Counted from the first letter of the stretch, positions 53,972 through 63,795 are shown. The stretch: DNA of 64,000 nt from Inhella gelatinilytica (GCF_016093295.1 NZ_JAEDAL010000002.1:1-64000), one strand, 5' to 3'. Program-made: numbers and translations. The notes: generated by a model from the letters alone, not told the origin.

Positions 53972-55797
53972 AGCGCATCGAAGCGACGAACGATTTCGTC
54001 ATCAAGTTCGCCAACATCAACGGCTCGGGGTCGGCCTCGGCCAACGAACTGTTTGCCCGCGCCATCCTGCGCATGGGCGTGCCGGTGGCGCCGCGCAACA
54101 TCTTCCCCAGCAACATCCAGGGCATGCCCACCTGGTACGAGCTGCGCGTGACCGAAGCCGGCTGGCTGGGCCGGCGCGGCGGCATCGACATGATGGTGGC
54201 CATGAACCCGCAAACCTGGGCGGCTGACGTCAAGGAGATCGAGCCCGGCGGCTACCTGTTCTACGACAGCACCAAGGCCATCGATTGCGGGCGTAGCGAC
54301 ATCACGGTGATCGGCATGCCGGTGACCGCGATTTGCAACGGCACCTACGAGGATGCCCGTCAGCGCACGCTGTTCAAGAACATCATGGTGCTGGGCGCGC
54401 TGGCCGAGTTGATGAGTGTGGAGCTGGGTGTCATCGAGCAGCTCTTTGCCGAGCAGTACAAGGGCAAGGAAAAACTCTTGGACGGCAACGTGCGGGCCCT
54501 GCACGCGGGGGCCAGCTTTGCCCGCGAGCACCTGGGCCAGCATCAGATGGGGCTCAAGGTGAAGCGGGCCGACAAGGTGGGCAACCAGATCTTCGTCGAG
54601 GGCAATGCCGCCAGTGCCTTAGGGATGGTCTATGGCGGTGCCACGGTCTGTGGCTGGTACCCCATTACCCCGTCCAGTTCGGTGGCCGAAAGCTTCCAGA
54701 GCTACTGCAAGAAATTCCGCACCACGCCGGAGGGCGAAGCCCAATACGCCATCGTTCAGGCTGAGGACGAGATTGCCTCCGTGGGCATGATCCTGGGCGC
54801 GGGCTGGAACGGCGCGCGCGCCTTCACCGCCACCTCGGGCCCGGGCGTGAGCCTGATGACCGAGTTCCTCGGGTTTGGCTACTTCGCGGAAATTCCCTTC
54901 ACCATCATCAATGTGCAGCGCGGCGGCCCCAGCACGGGCATGCCCACGCGCACCCAGCAGTCGGACCTGATCTCCTGCGCCTACGCCAGCCACGGCGACA
55001 CCAAGCACGTGATGCTGTTCCCCGAGGACCCCCACGAGTGCTTTGAGTTCAGTGCCACGGCACTGGATCTGGCCGACCGCTTGCAGACCCCCGTGTTTGT
55101 GATGAGCGACCTGGACATCGGCATGAACCAGCGCCTGTGCAAGCCCTTCCATTGGGACGATGCGCGGCGCTACGACCGTGGCAAGGTGCTCTCCGCCGCC
55201 GACTTGGAGGCGGGCAAGGAGTTTGCGCGTTACAAGGACTTGGACGGCGATTCCATCCCCTACCGCACGCTGCCCGGCACGCACCCCAAGCTGGGCAGCT
55301 ATTTCACACGAGGCAGCACGCACAACGCCCAGGCGGTCTACAGCGAGGCGGGCAGCGACTACAACTACATCGCCGACCGTTTGCAGCGCAAGTTCCAGAC
55401 CGCCGCCAAGATCGCCCCGCAGCCCCTCGTCAAGCCGGCGGCCCAGCCCACGCGCTTGGGGGTGATTCACTTTGGCAGCACGGCGCCGTCCATGGACGAG
55501 GCGCTTGCGGCGCTGGCGGAGGAGGGCATCCACCTGGACGCGATGCGGGTGCGCAGCTTCCCCTTTGCGACCGCGGTGAAGGACTTCATCCTGGCGCACG
55601 ACCGCGTGTTTGTCGTCGAGCAAAACCGCGACGGCCAGCTGCGCACGCTCTTGGTGAACGAGCTCGAGATCGACCCGGCGCGCTTGCGCAAGGTGCTGCA
55701 TTTCGACGGCACGCCCATCACCGCCCGTTTCATCGCGGCCGCCATCACCAAGCAAGTCCATGAATTGGCTGTTGCCCCCATCGGAGTGAAGGCATGA
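53968..55797 (+). CDS. korA: 2-oxoacid:ferredoxin oxidoreductase, fused gamma-alpha subunit (KorA type)
   Basis: 609 residues. The first 190 form a gamma domain (FANINGSGSASANELFARAI, VPVAPRNIFPSN). The alpha domain starts with EGNAASALGMVYGGATVCGW and YPITPSSSVAESF, contains ATSGPGVSLMTEF and GPSTGMPTRTQQSDL, and ends in a domain II segment (MRVRSFPF, VFVVEQNRDGQL). This is the 2-oxoglutarate oxidoreductase layout, with thiamine diphosphate bound together with the beta subunit. It oxidises a 2-oxoacid plus CoA to acyl-CoA, CO2 and reduced ferredoxin, or works in reverse. The start is GTG at 53968. Confidence 0.92.
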   Translation: MKRIEATNDFVIKFANINGSGSASANELFARAILRMGVPVAPRNIFPSNIQGMPTWYELRVTEAGWLGRRGGIDMMVAMNPQTWAADVKEIEPGGYLFYDSTKAIDCGRSDITVIGMPVTAICNGTYEDARQRTLFKNIMVLGALAELMSVELGVIEQLFAEQYKGKEKLLDGNVRALHAGASFAREHLGQHQMGLKVKRADKVGNQIFVEGNAASALGMVYGGATVCGWYPITPSSSVAESFQSYCKKFRTTPEGEAQYAIVQAEDEIASVGMILGAGWNGARAFTATSGPGVSLMTEFLGFGYFAEIPFTIINVQRGGPSTGMPTRTQQSDLISCAYASHGDTKHVMLFPEDPHECFEFSATALDLADRLQTPVFVMSDLDIGMNQRLCKPFHWDDARRYDRGKVLSAADLEAGKEFARYKDLDGDSIPYRTLPGTHPKLGSYFTRGSTHNAQAVYSEAGSDYNYIADRLQRKFQTAAKIAPQPLVKPAAQPTRLGVIHFGSTAPSMDEALAALAEEGIHLDAMRVRSFPFATAVKDFILAHDRVFVVEQNRDGQLRTLLVNELEIDPARLRKVLHFDGTPITARFIAAAITKQVHELAVAPIGVKA

Positions 55798-56849
55798 CCT
55801 ACATCGCCAAACCCGTTCTGCACCACCCGACGCTGACCAAGAACAAGGTCGGCTACACCCGGCGCGACTACGAGGGCCGCATCTCCACGCTGTGTGCGGG
55901 CTGCGGGCACGACAGCATCAGCGCGGCCATCATCCAGGCCAGCTGGGAGCTGGACATCGAACCGCACCGCGTGGCCAAGCTCAGCGGCATCGGCTGCTCC
56001 AGCAAGACGCCGGACTACTTCCTCTCCGCCAGCCACGGGCTGAACAGCGTGCACGGGCGCATGCCCTCCTGCTTGACCGGCGCCTCGCTGGCCAACCGCG
56101 AGCTGCTGTACCTGGGGGTTAGTGGGGATGGAGACTCCGCTTCGATTGGCCTGGGGCAGTTCGCCCACGCCATGCGACGCGGCGTGCCCATGGTCTACAT
56201 CGTGGAGAACAACGGCGTCTATGGCCTGACCAAGGGCCAGTTCTCGCCCACGGCCGACAAGGGCAGCCAGAGCAAAAAGGGCGCGATGAACATCGATTCG
56301 CCGGTTGACTTGGTGAGCTTGGCATTGCAGCTGGGGGCGACCTATGTGGCACGCGGATTCAGCGGCGACAAGGCCCAGCTCGTGCCCTTGATCAAGGGCG
56401 CGATGCGCCACGGCGGCGCGGCCTTCATCGACGTCATCAGCCCCTGCGTCGCGTTCAACAACCACGCCGGCAGCACGCGCTCCTACGACCATGTGCGCGA
56501 GCACAACATCGCCCTGAACCGCATTGACTTCATCGACCTGGCTCCGGAGCAAACGGCGGCACCCGCTCCGGGGCAAGCCTTTGATCTCGCCCAGGCCGAT
56601 GGCACGACGCTGCGCCTGCGCAAGCTGCATGAAGGGCACGACGCCACCAGTCGCCTGGCGGCCATGACCGCCATCCAAACGCTGCAGGGCCAGGGCGAGC
56701 TGCCCACCGGGCTGCTCTACGTGGACCCGCAGGCGCGCAACCTGCACCAGCAACTGAAGATGGTGCCGGGGGCGCTGAACCGGCTTGACGAGTCGGCGCT
56801 CTGCCCCGGCGCGGCGCAACTGGACCGCCTCAACCAAGCGCTGCGCTGA
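55794..56849 (+). CDS. korB: 2-oxoacid:ferredoxin oxidoreductase, beta subunit (KorB type)
   Basis: 351 residues that carry the thiamine diphosphate site and one 4Fe-4S cluster. Cluster cysteines lie in LCAGCGHDSI (CxxC), SGIGCSSKT and ISPCVAFNNH. The TPP motif is GVSGDGDSASIGLGQF with ENNGVYGLTKGQFSPT. The ATG overlaps the korA stop. Its own stop overlaps the start of the diguanylate cyclase gene by one base (TGATG), which makes a four-gene coupled unit. Confidence 0.93.
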   Translation: MTYIAKPVLHHPTLTKNKVGYTRRDYEGRISTLCAGCGHDSISAAIIQASWELDIEPHRVAKLSGIGCSSKTPDYFLSASHGLNSVHGRMPSCLTGASLANRELLYLGVSGDGDSASIGLGQFAHAMRRGVPMVYIVENNGVYGLTKGQFSPTADKGSQSKKGAMNIDSPVDLVSLALQLGATYVARGFSGDKAQLVPLIKGAMRHGGAAFIDVISPCVAFNNHAGSTRSYDHVREHNIALNRIDFIDLAPEQTAAPAPGQAFDLAQADGTTLRLRKLHEGHDATSRLAAMTAIQTLQGQGELPTGLLYVDPQARNLHQQLKMVPGALNRLDESALCPGAAQLDRLNQALR

Positions 56850-59800
56850 TGCTGCGGTGCGCGGCCGGCTGGGCCGTTCGACTCGGGCTCTGGGGCGGGT
56901 TGCTGTGGGGCCTGCTGGTCGGCGGGCTGGCCCGTGCCGAGTTTGAGCGGCCTGCTCTGGCCGAGCCCTTGTTTGAGAGCGTGGCGGAATCCACGCAGCT
57001 CGGGCATGTGGTGGTGTCGGCGCTGGCCACGGATCACCGCGGCTTTCTGTGGATTGCCAGCGCGGCGGGGGTGGCCCGGTTTGATGGTCACGAACTGCAG
57101 TCGCTGAAGCTGCCGATCGACCCCCAGGCAGGTTCCAGGCAATTCGTGCGCTCGCTCTTGTGGTCGCGTGCAGGCCAGTTGTGGGTGGGCACGGATCATC
57201 AAGGCCTGTTCGCCTATGACCCCTTGACCGAGCGGTGGACGGTTTATGCGCCCGCACCAGCCGGCTCGTTTGTCCGGGGCTCGATTCGAGGCTTGGCAGA
57301 AGACGCGCAGGGCCGCATCTGGGTGGCCACGCTGGGCAATGGCGTTCAGCGACTGGACCCGCAGACGGGTCAGTTGGAGGCCTACGGAGTGCGGCAGGGC
57401 TTGCGGGATGAGCGGGTGCAATCCCTGTTCTTCGATCGCAACCAAGGCGTGTGGGCCGGGACGTGGTCCGGGCTGGATTACCTCGGGCCCGGGCAACCGC
57501 GGTTTGCGCCGGCCCCCGGCCCCTTGTCCTTGCCGGGCGAAACGGTGACCTCGCTCTTCGAGGACCCGCTGGGGCGGCTGTGGATCGGTACCCGTGCGGG
57601 CGCCTTGCTGCGGTGGACGCCGGAGGGCGCCAAGTTGGACTGGCTGGATCGGGGCGAATCCCCGCTGGGGGCTCCGGCCGCGTTTGCGGTCATGGACGCG
57701 GGCGAGATTTGGGTGGCGCGTGGCCAAGGGGTGGACATCCGACAACTGGGCAGCGGTCGACGATTGCAGGCGCTGCGTCCGCGCGCCATTCGGCCCTATG
57801 GTTTGGCGGGCAACGATGTGCGGGCCATGTTGCGAGACGCGGCCGGTGTGCTGTGGGTGGGCAGTTTCGGGGGGGGCTTGCAACGGCACCTACCCAATCA
57901 CTTGGCCTATTGGGTGCGTCAGGCCGATGAAAAGGAGCTGAGCGTGCTGGGGCGCGTCGATGTACGCAGCCTGCTGCAGTTGCCCAATGGTGAGATCTGG
58001 GTGGGCACCGCCGAGCGCGGCATAGCCGTGCTGGACTCTGAGCTCCGAGTGCTCCGGACCCAAAACCTGCCCGAGCGCATTGAACGTGACGTGGTGGCCC
58101 TTGCACTTGGCCCCGACCACCGGGTGTGGGTGGGGATCGAGGGGCGTATTTTTGTGTGGGCGCAAGGGCGCTGGCAACATGTCTATTCGCTCGGTAATGT
58201 CTGGGTGCGCCGCCTGCTGATCCAGGCGGATGGCACGGCCCTGGCCGCCACCCACGATGGGGTGTACCGACTGCGCCCTGGTGCTAAGGCGTTTGAGCGT
58301 TTGACGCTGCGCGGCGGCAAGCCCTTGTCCGGGACGGTGAACGCGGTGGTCCAAGCCCTGGACGGGCGCATTTGGCTCGGGGGGCAGCAGGGGTTGCACA
58401 CGCTGGCCCCTGGCTCAAGCGAGTTACAGGCGGTGGCGGGCGGCGACAAACTGCGACAGGACGTGCTGGGGCTGCTCTTTGATGCCAGCCAGCAGTTGTG
58501 GGTCGATCTGCCGGCCGGCTTGCATCGCCTCCACGGGTGGACGGGCGAGCGCGCTGAACTGCTGCCGGTGGAGGCCGCCAACAGCGCGGACGGTGGCAGT
58601 TTTGGTGCCAACCTGTTGGCCGATGCCAGCGGCCGCATTTGGACCCAAAGCGGCGTGTACGACCCCGCCATCAATCGGTTTGAACCGCTGCGTGATGCGG
58701 AAGGGGCGGCCCACGGCAACGCCTGGTTCCGCTCCTACGTGCAACTTAAAGATGGACGCCTGCTGTTCGGGGGCAGTCGGGGCCTGCTGGTGGTCGATCC
58801 CACCCGCTATCGCCGCTGGCAGTTTCAGCCCGCGGTGCAGCCCAGCCGGCTGCGCATTCGCGGTCAGGACGTGCCCTTGGCGCGTCTGCAGACCAAGCTG
58901 GTGCTGGAGCCGGACGAGACCAGTTTCGTGCTGGACTTTGTCGCCATGGATTTGAGCCACCCGCGGCGCAACCGGTACCGACACCGCCTGTTGGGCGTGG
59001 ACAAGGACTGGGTGGAATCCGACGCCACGGCGCGGCAGGCGGCCTATGGCGGCTTGGCGCCGGGCCGCTACCGCTTGGAGGTGCAGGGCAGCAACCGTGT
59101 GGGGGATTGGAGCCCCAACGAACTGAAGCTGGACATCGTGGTGCGGCCGGCGTGGTGGCAGACCTGGTGGGCGCGCCTTGGCGGGGGCGTGCTGGTTCTG
59201 GGGGGGCTCTTGCTGGTGGTGCAACTGCGCACGCGGTGGCTGCGTCGTCGCCAAGCCGAATTGGAGTTCCGGGTGCAGGAGCGCACGCAGGCGCTGCGGG
59301 AGCTGTCGGATGCGCTGCAGGAAAAAACCCGGGCGCTGGAAAACTCGGCGCAGACCGATCCGCTCACCGGCTTGCACAACCGCCGCTTTGTGACCGAACG
59401 GTTGGACGACGATTTGCACTTGGTCGTGCGGCAGTATGAAGAGGCGCAGCGCCAAGGGCAGCAACCGCGAGACGCGGACTTGCTCTTCTTCCTGATTGAC
59501 GTGGACCATTTCAAGCAGGTCAATGACCAGCACGGGCATGCGGCCGGGGACTCGGTCCTGAAACAAATGCGGGAGCGGTTGCAAGAGGTCTTCCGTGAGT
59601 CGGACTACTTGGTCCGCTGGGGGGGCGAAGAATTTCTGGTCGTGGCGCGGGCCAGCCACCGGCGCAGCGCCAGTTTGCTGGCCGAGCGGGCCCGGCGGGC
59701 TGTGGCTGACCGGCCCTTTGAGCTGCCCCAGGGACGGACCCTGGTTCGCACCTGTTCGATTGGCTTCGCCTGTTTCCCCTTGTTGCCGGACCAGCCGCGG

Positions 59801-59995
59801 GCCACGGGCTGGAACCTGCTGGTGGATTTGGCCGATGCGGCGCTGTATCAAGCCAAGCGGGGCGGTCGCAATCAGTGGGCCGGCGTGGTGGATGCCGGGG
59901 CCTGGAGCGCCAGCGCCTTGGCGGAGTTGCATCTCAGTGCCGAAACGCTGCCCGACGGGTTGACTGTGGTTTCTGGGCCGCAACCCGAGTCCTGA
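56849..59995 (+). CDS. Sensor diguanylate cyclase with periplasmic propeller, tandem copy 1
   Basis: 1048 residues. A signal/anchor helix at residues 10-30 leads to about 650 residues of two-component-regulator propeller repeats (GFLWIASAAGVARFDG, QLWVGTDHQGLFAYD, RLWIGTRAGALLRW, EIWVGTAERGIAVLD), then a Y_Y_Y domain (RYRHRLLGVDKDWVESD, YRLEVQGSNRVGDWSP), a membrane helix near 775-790, a coiled coil and a GGDEF domain. The active loop is RWGGEEF (about residue 925) with an inhibitory I-site RESD five residues before it. It should make c-di-GMP in response to a periplasmic ligand. It is coupled to korB. Confidence 0.9.
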   Translation: MLRCAAGWAVRLGLWGGLLWGLLVGGLARAEFERPALAEPLFESVAESTQLGHVVVSALATDHRGFLWIASAAGVARFDGHELQSLKLPIDPQAGSRQFVRSLLWSRAGQLWVGTDHQGLFAYDPLTERWTVYAPAPAGSFVRGSIRGLAEDAQGRIWVATLGNGVQRLDPQTGQLEAYGVRQGLRDERVQSLFFDRNQGVWAGTWSGLDYLGPGQPRFAPAPGPLSLPGETVTSLFEDPLGRLWIGTRAGALLRWTPEGAKLDWLDRGESPLGAPAAFAVMDAGEIWVARGQGVDIRQLGSGRRLQALRPRAIRPYGLAGNDVRAMLRDAAGVLWVGSFGGGLQRHLPNHLAYWVRQADEKELSVLGRVDVRSLLQLPNGEIWVGTAERGIAVLDSELRVLRTQNLPERIERDVVALALGPDHRVWVGIEGRIFVWAQGRWQHVYSLGNVWVRRLLIQADGTALAATHDGVYRLRPGAKAFERLTLRGGKPLSGTVNAVVQALDGRIWLGGQQGLHTLAPGSSELQAVAGGDKLRQDVLGLLFDASQQLWVDLPAGLHRLHGWTGERAELLPVEAANSADGGSFGANLLADASGRIWTQSGVYDPAINRFEPLRDAEGAAHGNAWFRSYVQLKDGRLLFGGSRGLLVVDPTRYRRWQFQPAVQPSRLRIRGQDVPLARLQTKLVLEPDETSFVLDFVAMDLSHPRRNRYRHRLLGVDKDWVESDATARQAAYGGLAPGRYRLEVQGSNRVGDWSPNELKLDIVVRPAWWQTWWARLGGGVLVLGGLLLVVQLRTRWLRRRQAELEFRVQERTQALRELSDALQEKTRALENSAQTDPLTGLHNRRFVTERLDDDLHLVVRQYEEAQRQGQQPRDADLLFFLIDVDHFKQVNDQHGHAAGDSVLKQMRERLQEVFRESDYLVRWGGEEFLVVARASHRRSASLLAERARRAVADRPFELPQGRTLVRTCSIGFACFPLLPDQPRATGWNLLVDLADAALYQAKRGGRNQWAGVVDAGAWSASALAELHLSAETLPDGLTVVSGPQPES

Positions 59996-60065
59996 TCCGC
60001 AAGATTGGCCCCGGACGGCGAAAGTCCCGAGTGCCGGCGGGGCGGGCCTGCGCTAGGCTGGTGCC

Positions 60066-63000
60066 ATGAACCGCGACATGCTTGCATGGCTGGCGGCCCT
60101 GTGGATAGGGCTTGCGGGGGGGGCCTTGCCGGTTGCGGCCGCGGGGCTCGCCGAACCGCGCTTTGAGGCGGTGGGCGACACGGGGTCCATCTCGGATGGG
60201 GTGGTGTCGGCCTTGGTGGTGGACCGCCAAGGCTTTCTGTGGATCGGCTCCGCCCTGGGGTTGGTGCGGTTCGACGGTTACGAATTCAAGGCCATCAGCG
60301 TGCCCAGCACCCGGGGGCGGCGCAGTGTGGGCACCTTTGTTCGCAGCCTGATGGCCAGCCGGGACGGCCGGCTGTGGGTGGGCACCGACAACGAAGAGCT
60401 GGCGGTCTACGACCCGGTGGCCGAAACCTGGCACTTTCTCCGCGGGCAGGAATCGGGCCGGGCGTTCCGCGGCACGATTCGTGCCCTGCTCGAAGACGCC
60501 CAGGGGCAGATTTGGGCCGGTACGGTGGGCGGGGGGCTGTATGAGGTCAACCCCGTCGATTTCCGCACCACGCGTTGGGGGGTGGAGCAAGGCTTGCCGG
60601 ATGACCGCATCCAAACCCTGATGTTGGACAAGCAAGGGCAGGTCTGGGCCGGCACCTGGGGCGGCTTGGCTGTTCGCAAGCCGGGCGGGGCGCGATTTGA
60701 GAGCCCGGACGACGATTTGGCACTCAAAGGCCGCTACATCAATGCGTTGCACCAGGACCCGCAGGGGCGCTTGTGGGTCGGCACGCAACGGGGCGAGGTG
60801 CTGCGACGCAGTGCCGGTGCTGTGGAGTGGTTGGACCGCGGCGACAGCGGCGCGGGCCCCGTCCATGTGTTCCAAGACATGGCCAACGACGAGATGTGGC
60901 TGGGGCGCGGCAACGGGGTGGAAATTCGCCGGCGCAGCACGGGCCAAGCCCTGCAACTGCTGCGACACAGTGTGCACCGGCCCTGGGGCCCCGCCGGGTC
61001 CGAAGTGCGGGCCATGACCCTGGACCACAGTGGGGTGCTTTGGATCGGCAGCTATGGGGGCGGGTTGCAGCGCCACACCGCCGACACGCATGCCATTTGG
61101 GTGCGTCGAGCTGAGTCGCGCGAAGACTCGGTGCTGGGCGTGCTCGATGCGCGCAGCCTGGTTCAGTTGCCCAGCGGCGAGATCTGGGTCGGGACCAACG
61201 AACGCGGGGTGGCCGTTCTGGGGCCCGACCTGACCGTTGTGGCAGAAATTCCCCGCGGACAAGGCGGCTATCCGGGTGGGCGCGTGGGCGGGATTGCCTA
61301 TGACGGGCGTGGCCAGGTTTGGGTGGCGGCGGACGACAAGGTGGTGCAGTTCGACGCCGCCTCCCGGCGCTTCCAGCGGGTGTTTGCGTTGGGTAAGGGG
61401 CGGGTGCGCATCATGCGCGGCGGTGCCGATGGCTCGGTGTGGGCGGGCACGCAAGACGGGGTCTACCGCAGGCGGCCCGGGCAGGAGGCCTTTGAGCGCC
61501 TCCGCCTGGGTGAAGGGGAGGTCCTCAAAGGGGACATCAATGCGCTGGCGGAATCGGGCGACGGCCAGATGTGGGTGGGGGGCGAAGGCGGGCTCTTCCA
61601 GTGGGCGCCTGGGGAACGGTTTTTGCGCAAGGTGGTGGCGGAACCGGGCGCTGAACTGGAGGACCCCACGGTCCTGGGCCTGCTGGTGGATTCGCGCCAG
61701 CACCTGTGGATTGACACCTCGGCGGGGTTACACCGGCTGGTGGAATGGAGCGGTGAAAAAGCGCGGTTTGAGTCCTACAGCCAGCAGCAACAAGGGCTGA
61801 ATGGCCAGTCGTTTGGTGCCAACTTGCTGGAGGATGGCCGCGGGCGTATTTGGACGCACCGCGGCATGTTCGACCCGGCCGACCACCGGGTGGTGGAACT
61901 CAGCGCCGCCGACGGGGTGGACATCGGAACCGGTTGGTTCCGTTCGTACGTGGGATTGCAGGATGGCCGCATGCTCTTTGGCGGCAGCCGGGGCCTCATG
62001 GTGCTGGACCCCTTGCGGTTCGCGCCCTGGGCGTACCAGCCCAAGGTCCTGGCCACCGAACTGTGGGTGGACGGCGTTGCCCGCCCCCTGAGCAGTTTGA
62101 GCCCCCGCCTGCAGTTGCAACCGAACCACCGCAGCTTCCAGGTTGAATTCAGTGCCATTGACTTCAGCCTGCCGGGCCGCAACCGGTATCGCTATCGGAT
62201 GCAGGGGGTTGACGCGGAGTGGCTGAAGGCCGACGCGGGGGAGCGCCGGGCGAGCTACGGCGGCTTGAGCCCCGGCCGCTATGTGCTCGAAATTCAAGGC
62301 ACCAACCGCAATGGCCAATGGAGCCCGCACGCTTTGACCATCGAGGTCGAAGTCTTGCCGGCCTGGTGGCAGACCCTTTGGGCACGGCTGGCGATGGGGC
62401 TGCTGGCGGTGCTGGGCATCACCGCCATCGTGCACGTGCGCACCGTGCTCTTGCGCCGGCGTCAACGGGTGCTGGAACAGAGCGTCAAGGAACGCACCGA
62501 AGCCCTGGAAGCTGCCACCCGCGCCCTCGAAGAGGCGGCGATGAGTGACCCGCTCACGGGGCTGCGCAACCGCCGCTTCCTGATGGAGCGTTTGGACGAC
62601 GACCTGCGTTTGGTGCTGCGCCAGCATGAAGAGGCCTTGCGCCAGGGGCGTGCGGCCGCGGACGCCGATTTGTGCTTTTTCATGATCGACATCGACCACT
62701 TCAAGCAGGTCAACGACCAACACGGGCACGCCGCCGGGGACTCCGTGCTGGTTCAGATGCGTGAGCGTCTGCAGGAGGTGTTCCGCGAGTCGGATTACCT
62801 GGTCCGCTGGGGCGGCGAAGAATTCTTGGTGGTGGCGCGGGCCAGCGACCGACACAGCGCGGCCGAGTTGGCTGAGCGGGCGCGCCGGGCGGTGGCGGAG
62901 CGCCCCTTCGAGTTGCCGCAGGGGCGCACCCTGTTGCGCACCTGTTCCATCGGCTTTGCCTGCTATCCGCTGCTGCCCCTCCACCCACGGACTACGGGCT

Positions 63001-63191
63001 GGACCGTGGTGGTGGATTTGGCGGACGCCGCGCTCTATCAGGCGAAGCGAGGGGGCCGCAACCGGTGGGTTGGCGTGGTGGACGCCGGGAAGTGGACGGT
63101 TCAGGCGCTGGCGGACCTGCACCCGAGCGGTGAGGGCTTGCCGGAAGGCTTGAGCGTGGTCAGCGGTCCGTCGGCGGCGACGCCCGGCTGA
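60066..63191 (+). CDS. Sensor diguanylate cyclase with periplasmic propeller, tandem copy 2
   Basis: 1041 residues, full-length paralogue of copy 1 with the same order: anchor helix, propeller repeats (GFLWIGSALGLVRFDGYEF, RLWVGTDNEELAVYD, QIWAGTVGGGLYEV), Y_Y_Y domain, membrane helix near 765-785, coiled coil and GGDEF with RWGGEEF and RESD I-site. The GGDEF halves are almost identical while the propellers differ more, which fits duplication followed by change of ligand. It starts 70 bases after copy 1 with no terminator between. It converges on the hemerythrin gene. Confidence 0.9.
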   Translation: MNRDMLAWLAALWIGLAGGALPVAAAGLAEPRFEAVGDTGSISDGVVSALVVDRQGFLWIGSALGLVRFDGYEFKAISVPSTRGRRSVGTFVRSLMASRDGRLWVGTDNEELAVYDPVAETWHFLRGQESGRAFRGTIRALLEDAQGQIWAGTVGGGLYEVNPVDFRTTRWGVEQGLPDDRIQTLMLDKQGQVWAGTWGGLAVRKPGGARFESPDDDLALKGRYINALHQDPQGRLWVGTQRGEVLRRSAGAVEWLDRGDSGAGPVHVFQDMANDEMWLGRGNGVEIRRRSTGQALQLLRHSVHRPWGPAGSEVRAMTLDHSGVLWIGSYGGGLQRHTADTHAIWVRRAESREDSVLGVLDARSLVQLPSGEIWVGTNERGVAVLGPDLTVVAEIPRGQGGYPGGRVGGIAYDGRGQVWVAADDKVVQFDAASRRFQRVFALGKGRVRIMRGGADGSVWAGTQDGVYRRRPGQEAFERLRLGEGEVLKGDINALAESGDGQMWVGGEGGLFQWAPGERFLRKVVAEPGAELEDPTVLGLLVDSRQHLWIDTSAGLHRLVEWSGEKARFESYSQQQQGLNGQSFGANLLEDGRGRIWTHRGMFDPADHRVVELSAADGVDIGTGWFRSYVGLQDGRMLFGGSRGLMVLDPLRFAPWAYQPKVLATELWVDGVARPLSSLSPRLQLQPNHRSFQVEFSAIDFSLPGRNRYRYRMQGVDAEWLKADAGERRASYGGLSPGRYVLEIQGTNRNGQWSPHALTIEVEVLPAWWQTLWARLAMGLLAVLGITAIVHVRTVLLRRRQRVLEQSVKERTEALEAATRALEEAAMSDPLTGLRNRRFLMERLDDDLRLVLRQHEEALRQGRAAADADLCFFMIDIDHFKQVNDQHGHAAGDSVLVQMRERLQEVFRESDYLVRWGGEEFLVVARASDRHSAAELAERARRAVAERPFELPQGRTLLRTCSIGFACYPLLPLHPRTTGWTVVVDLADAALYQAKRGGRNRWVGVVDAGKWTVQALADLHPSGEGLPEGLSVVSGPSAATPG

Positions 63192-63194
63192 CCG

Positions 63195-63674
63195 TCAGTT
63201 GCAGCCCACGCTGCCGCAGCCGGCATCGGCCTCGGCCGGGGCGGGGGCCACCGGCGTGGGGTGGTCCGGGTCGAAACCCAGGTTTTTCATTGTGAACACC
63301 AGGGCGGCGTCCATCATGTCGGCGTGCTGGGGCAGCCACTCGGCCAGGGCGGGCGCCAGATGGCGCATGGGCTCCCATTCCTGACGCTCCACGGCGCAAC
63401 TGCGTACGTCGCGCATCAGGTCCAGCACCATGCGGTGCTGCTTGGTGTGGCAGTTGTCCGCAGAAAAGCCCGTGGCGGCCATGAAGCCCTCTTCGCGCGC
63501 GAAGTGAGCCTGAACGTGCGCGTGCAGCGCGTCAAAAGCGGGCAAGGCGCCCTCGCCGTCGGCCGCTGCGGCCGCGTCCGCGAGCGCGTTGAGCAGGCGC
63601 ACAAACTCTTCGTGATCGGCGTCGATGTGCGGTTGTTGCAGCACCAACTCGTCGTTCCAGGCTAGGGCAGTCAT
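63195..63674 (-). CDS. Bacteriohemerythrin
   Basis: 159 residues, a four-helix di-iron O2-binding protein. Iron ligands fall in the usual order: His in PHIDADHEEF, His-x3-Glu in HAHVQAHFAREE, His in HTKQHR and His-x4-Asp in QHADMMD. It may carry or sense O2 for micro-aerobic or Fe-S enzymes. A Cys-containing tail (GCGSVGCN) is unusual. It lies next to the Kor and cyclase genes, where an oxygen-buffering role would make sense, but this is inference. Confidence 0.9.
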   Translation of the reverse strand: MTALAWNDELVLQQPHIDADHEEFVRLLNALADAAAAADGEGALPAFDALHAHVQAHFAREEGFMAATGFSADNCHTKQHRMVLDLMRDVRSCAVERQEWEPMRHLAPALAEWLPQHADMMDAALVFTMKNLGFDPDHPTPVAPAPAEADAGCGSVGCN

Positions 63675-63749
63675 GGGTGAATTGTCGCAGCCGGGCTGGG
63701 TTGGGCCTTGAACCGGGTCAACCGGCCGCTTTCCCCACCCTTGCCAAAA

Positions 63750-63777
63750 GAAAAGCCGGCCCAGTGGGCCGGCTTGG
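63750..63777 (-). terminator. Intrinsic terminator of the downstream receptor gene
   Basis: AAGCCGGCCCA-CT-GGGCCGGCTT on the minus strand is followed by TTCTTTTGG. It lies 19 bases after the stop of the TonB-dependent receptor gene, on its transcribed side, and before the hemerythrin gene. Confidence 0.85.
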
Positions 63778-63795
63778 AGGCGGGGTGCCCCGGGC

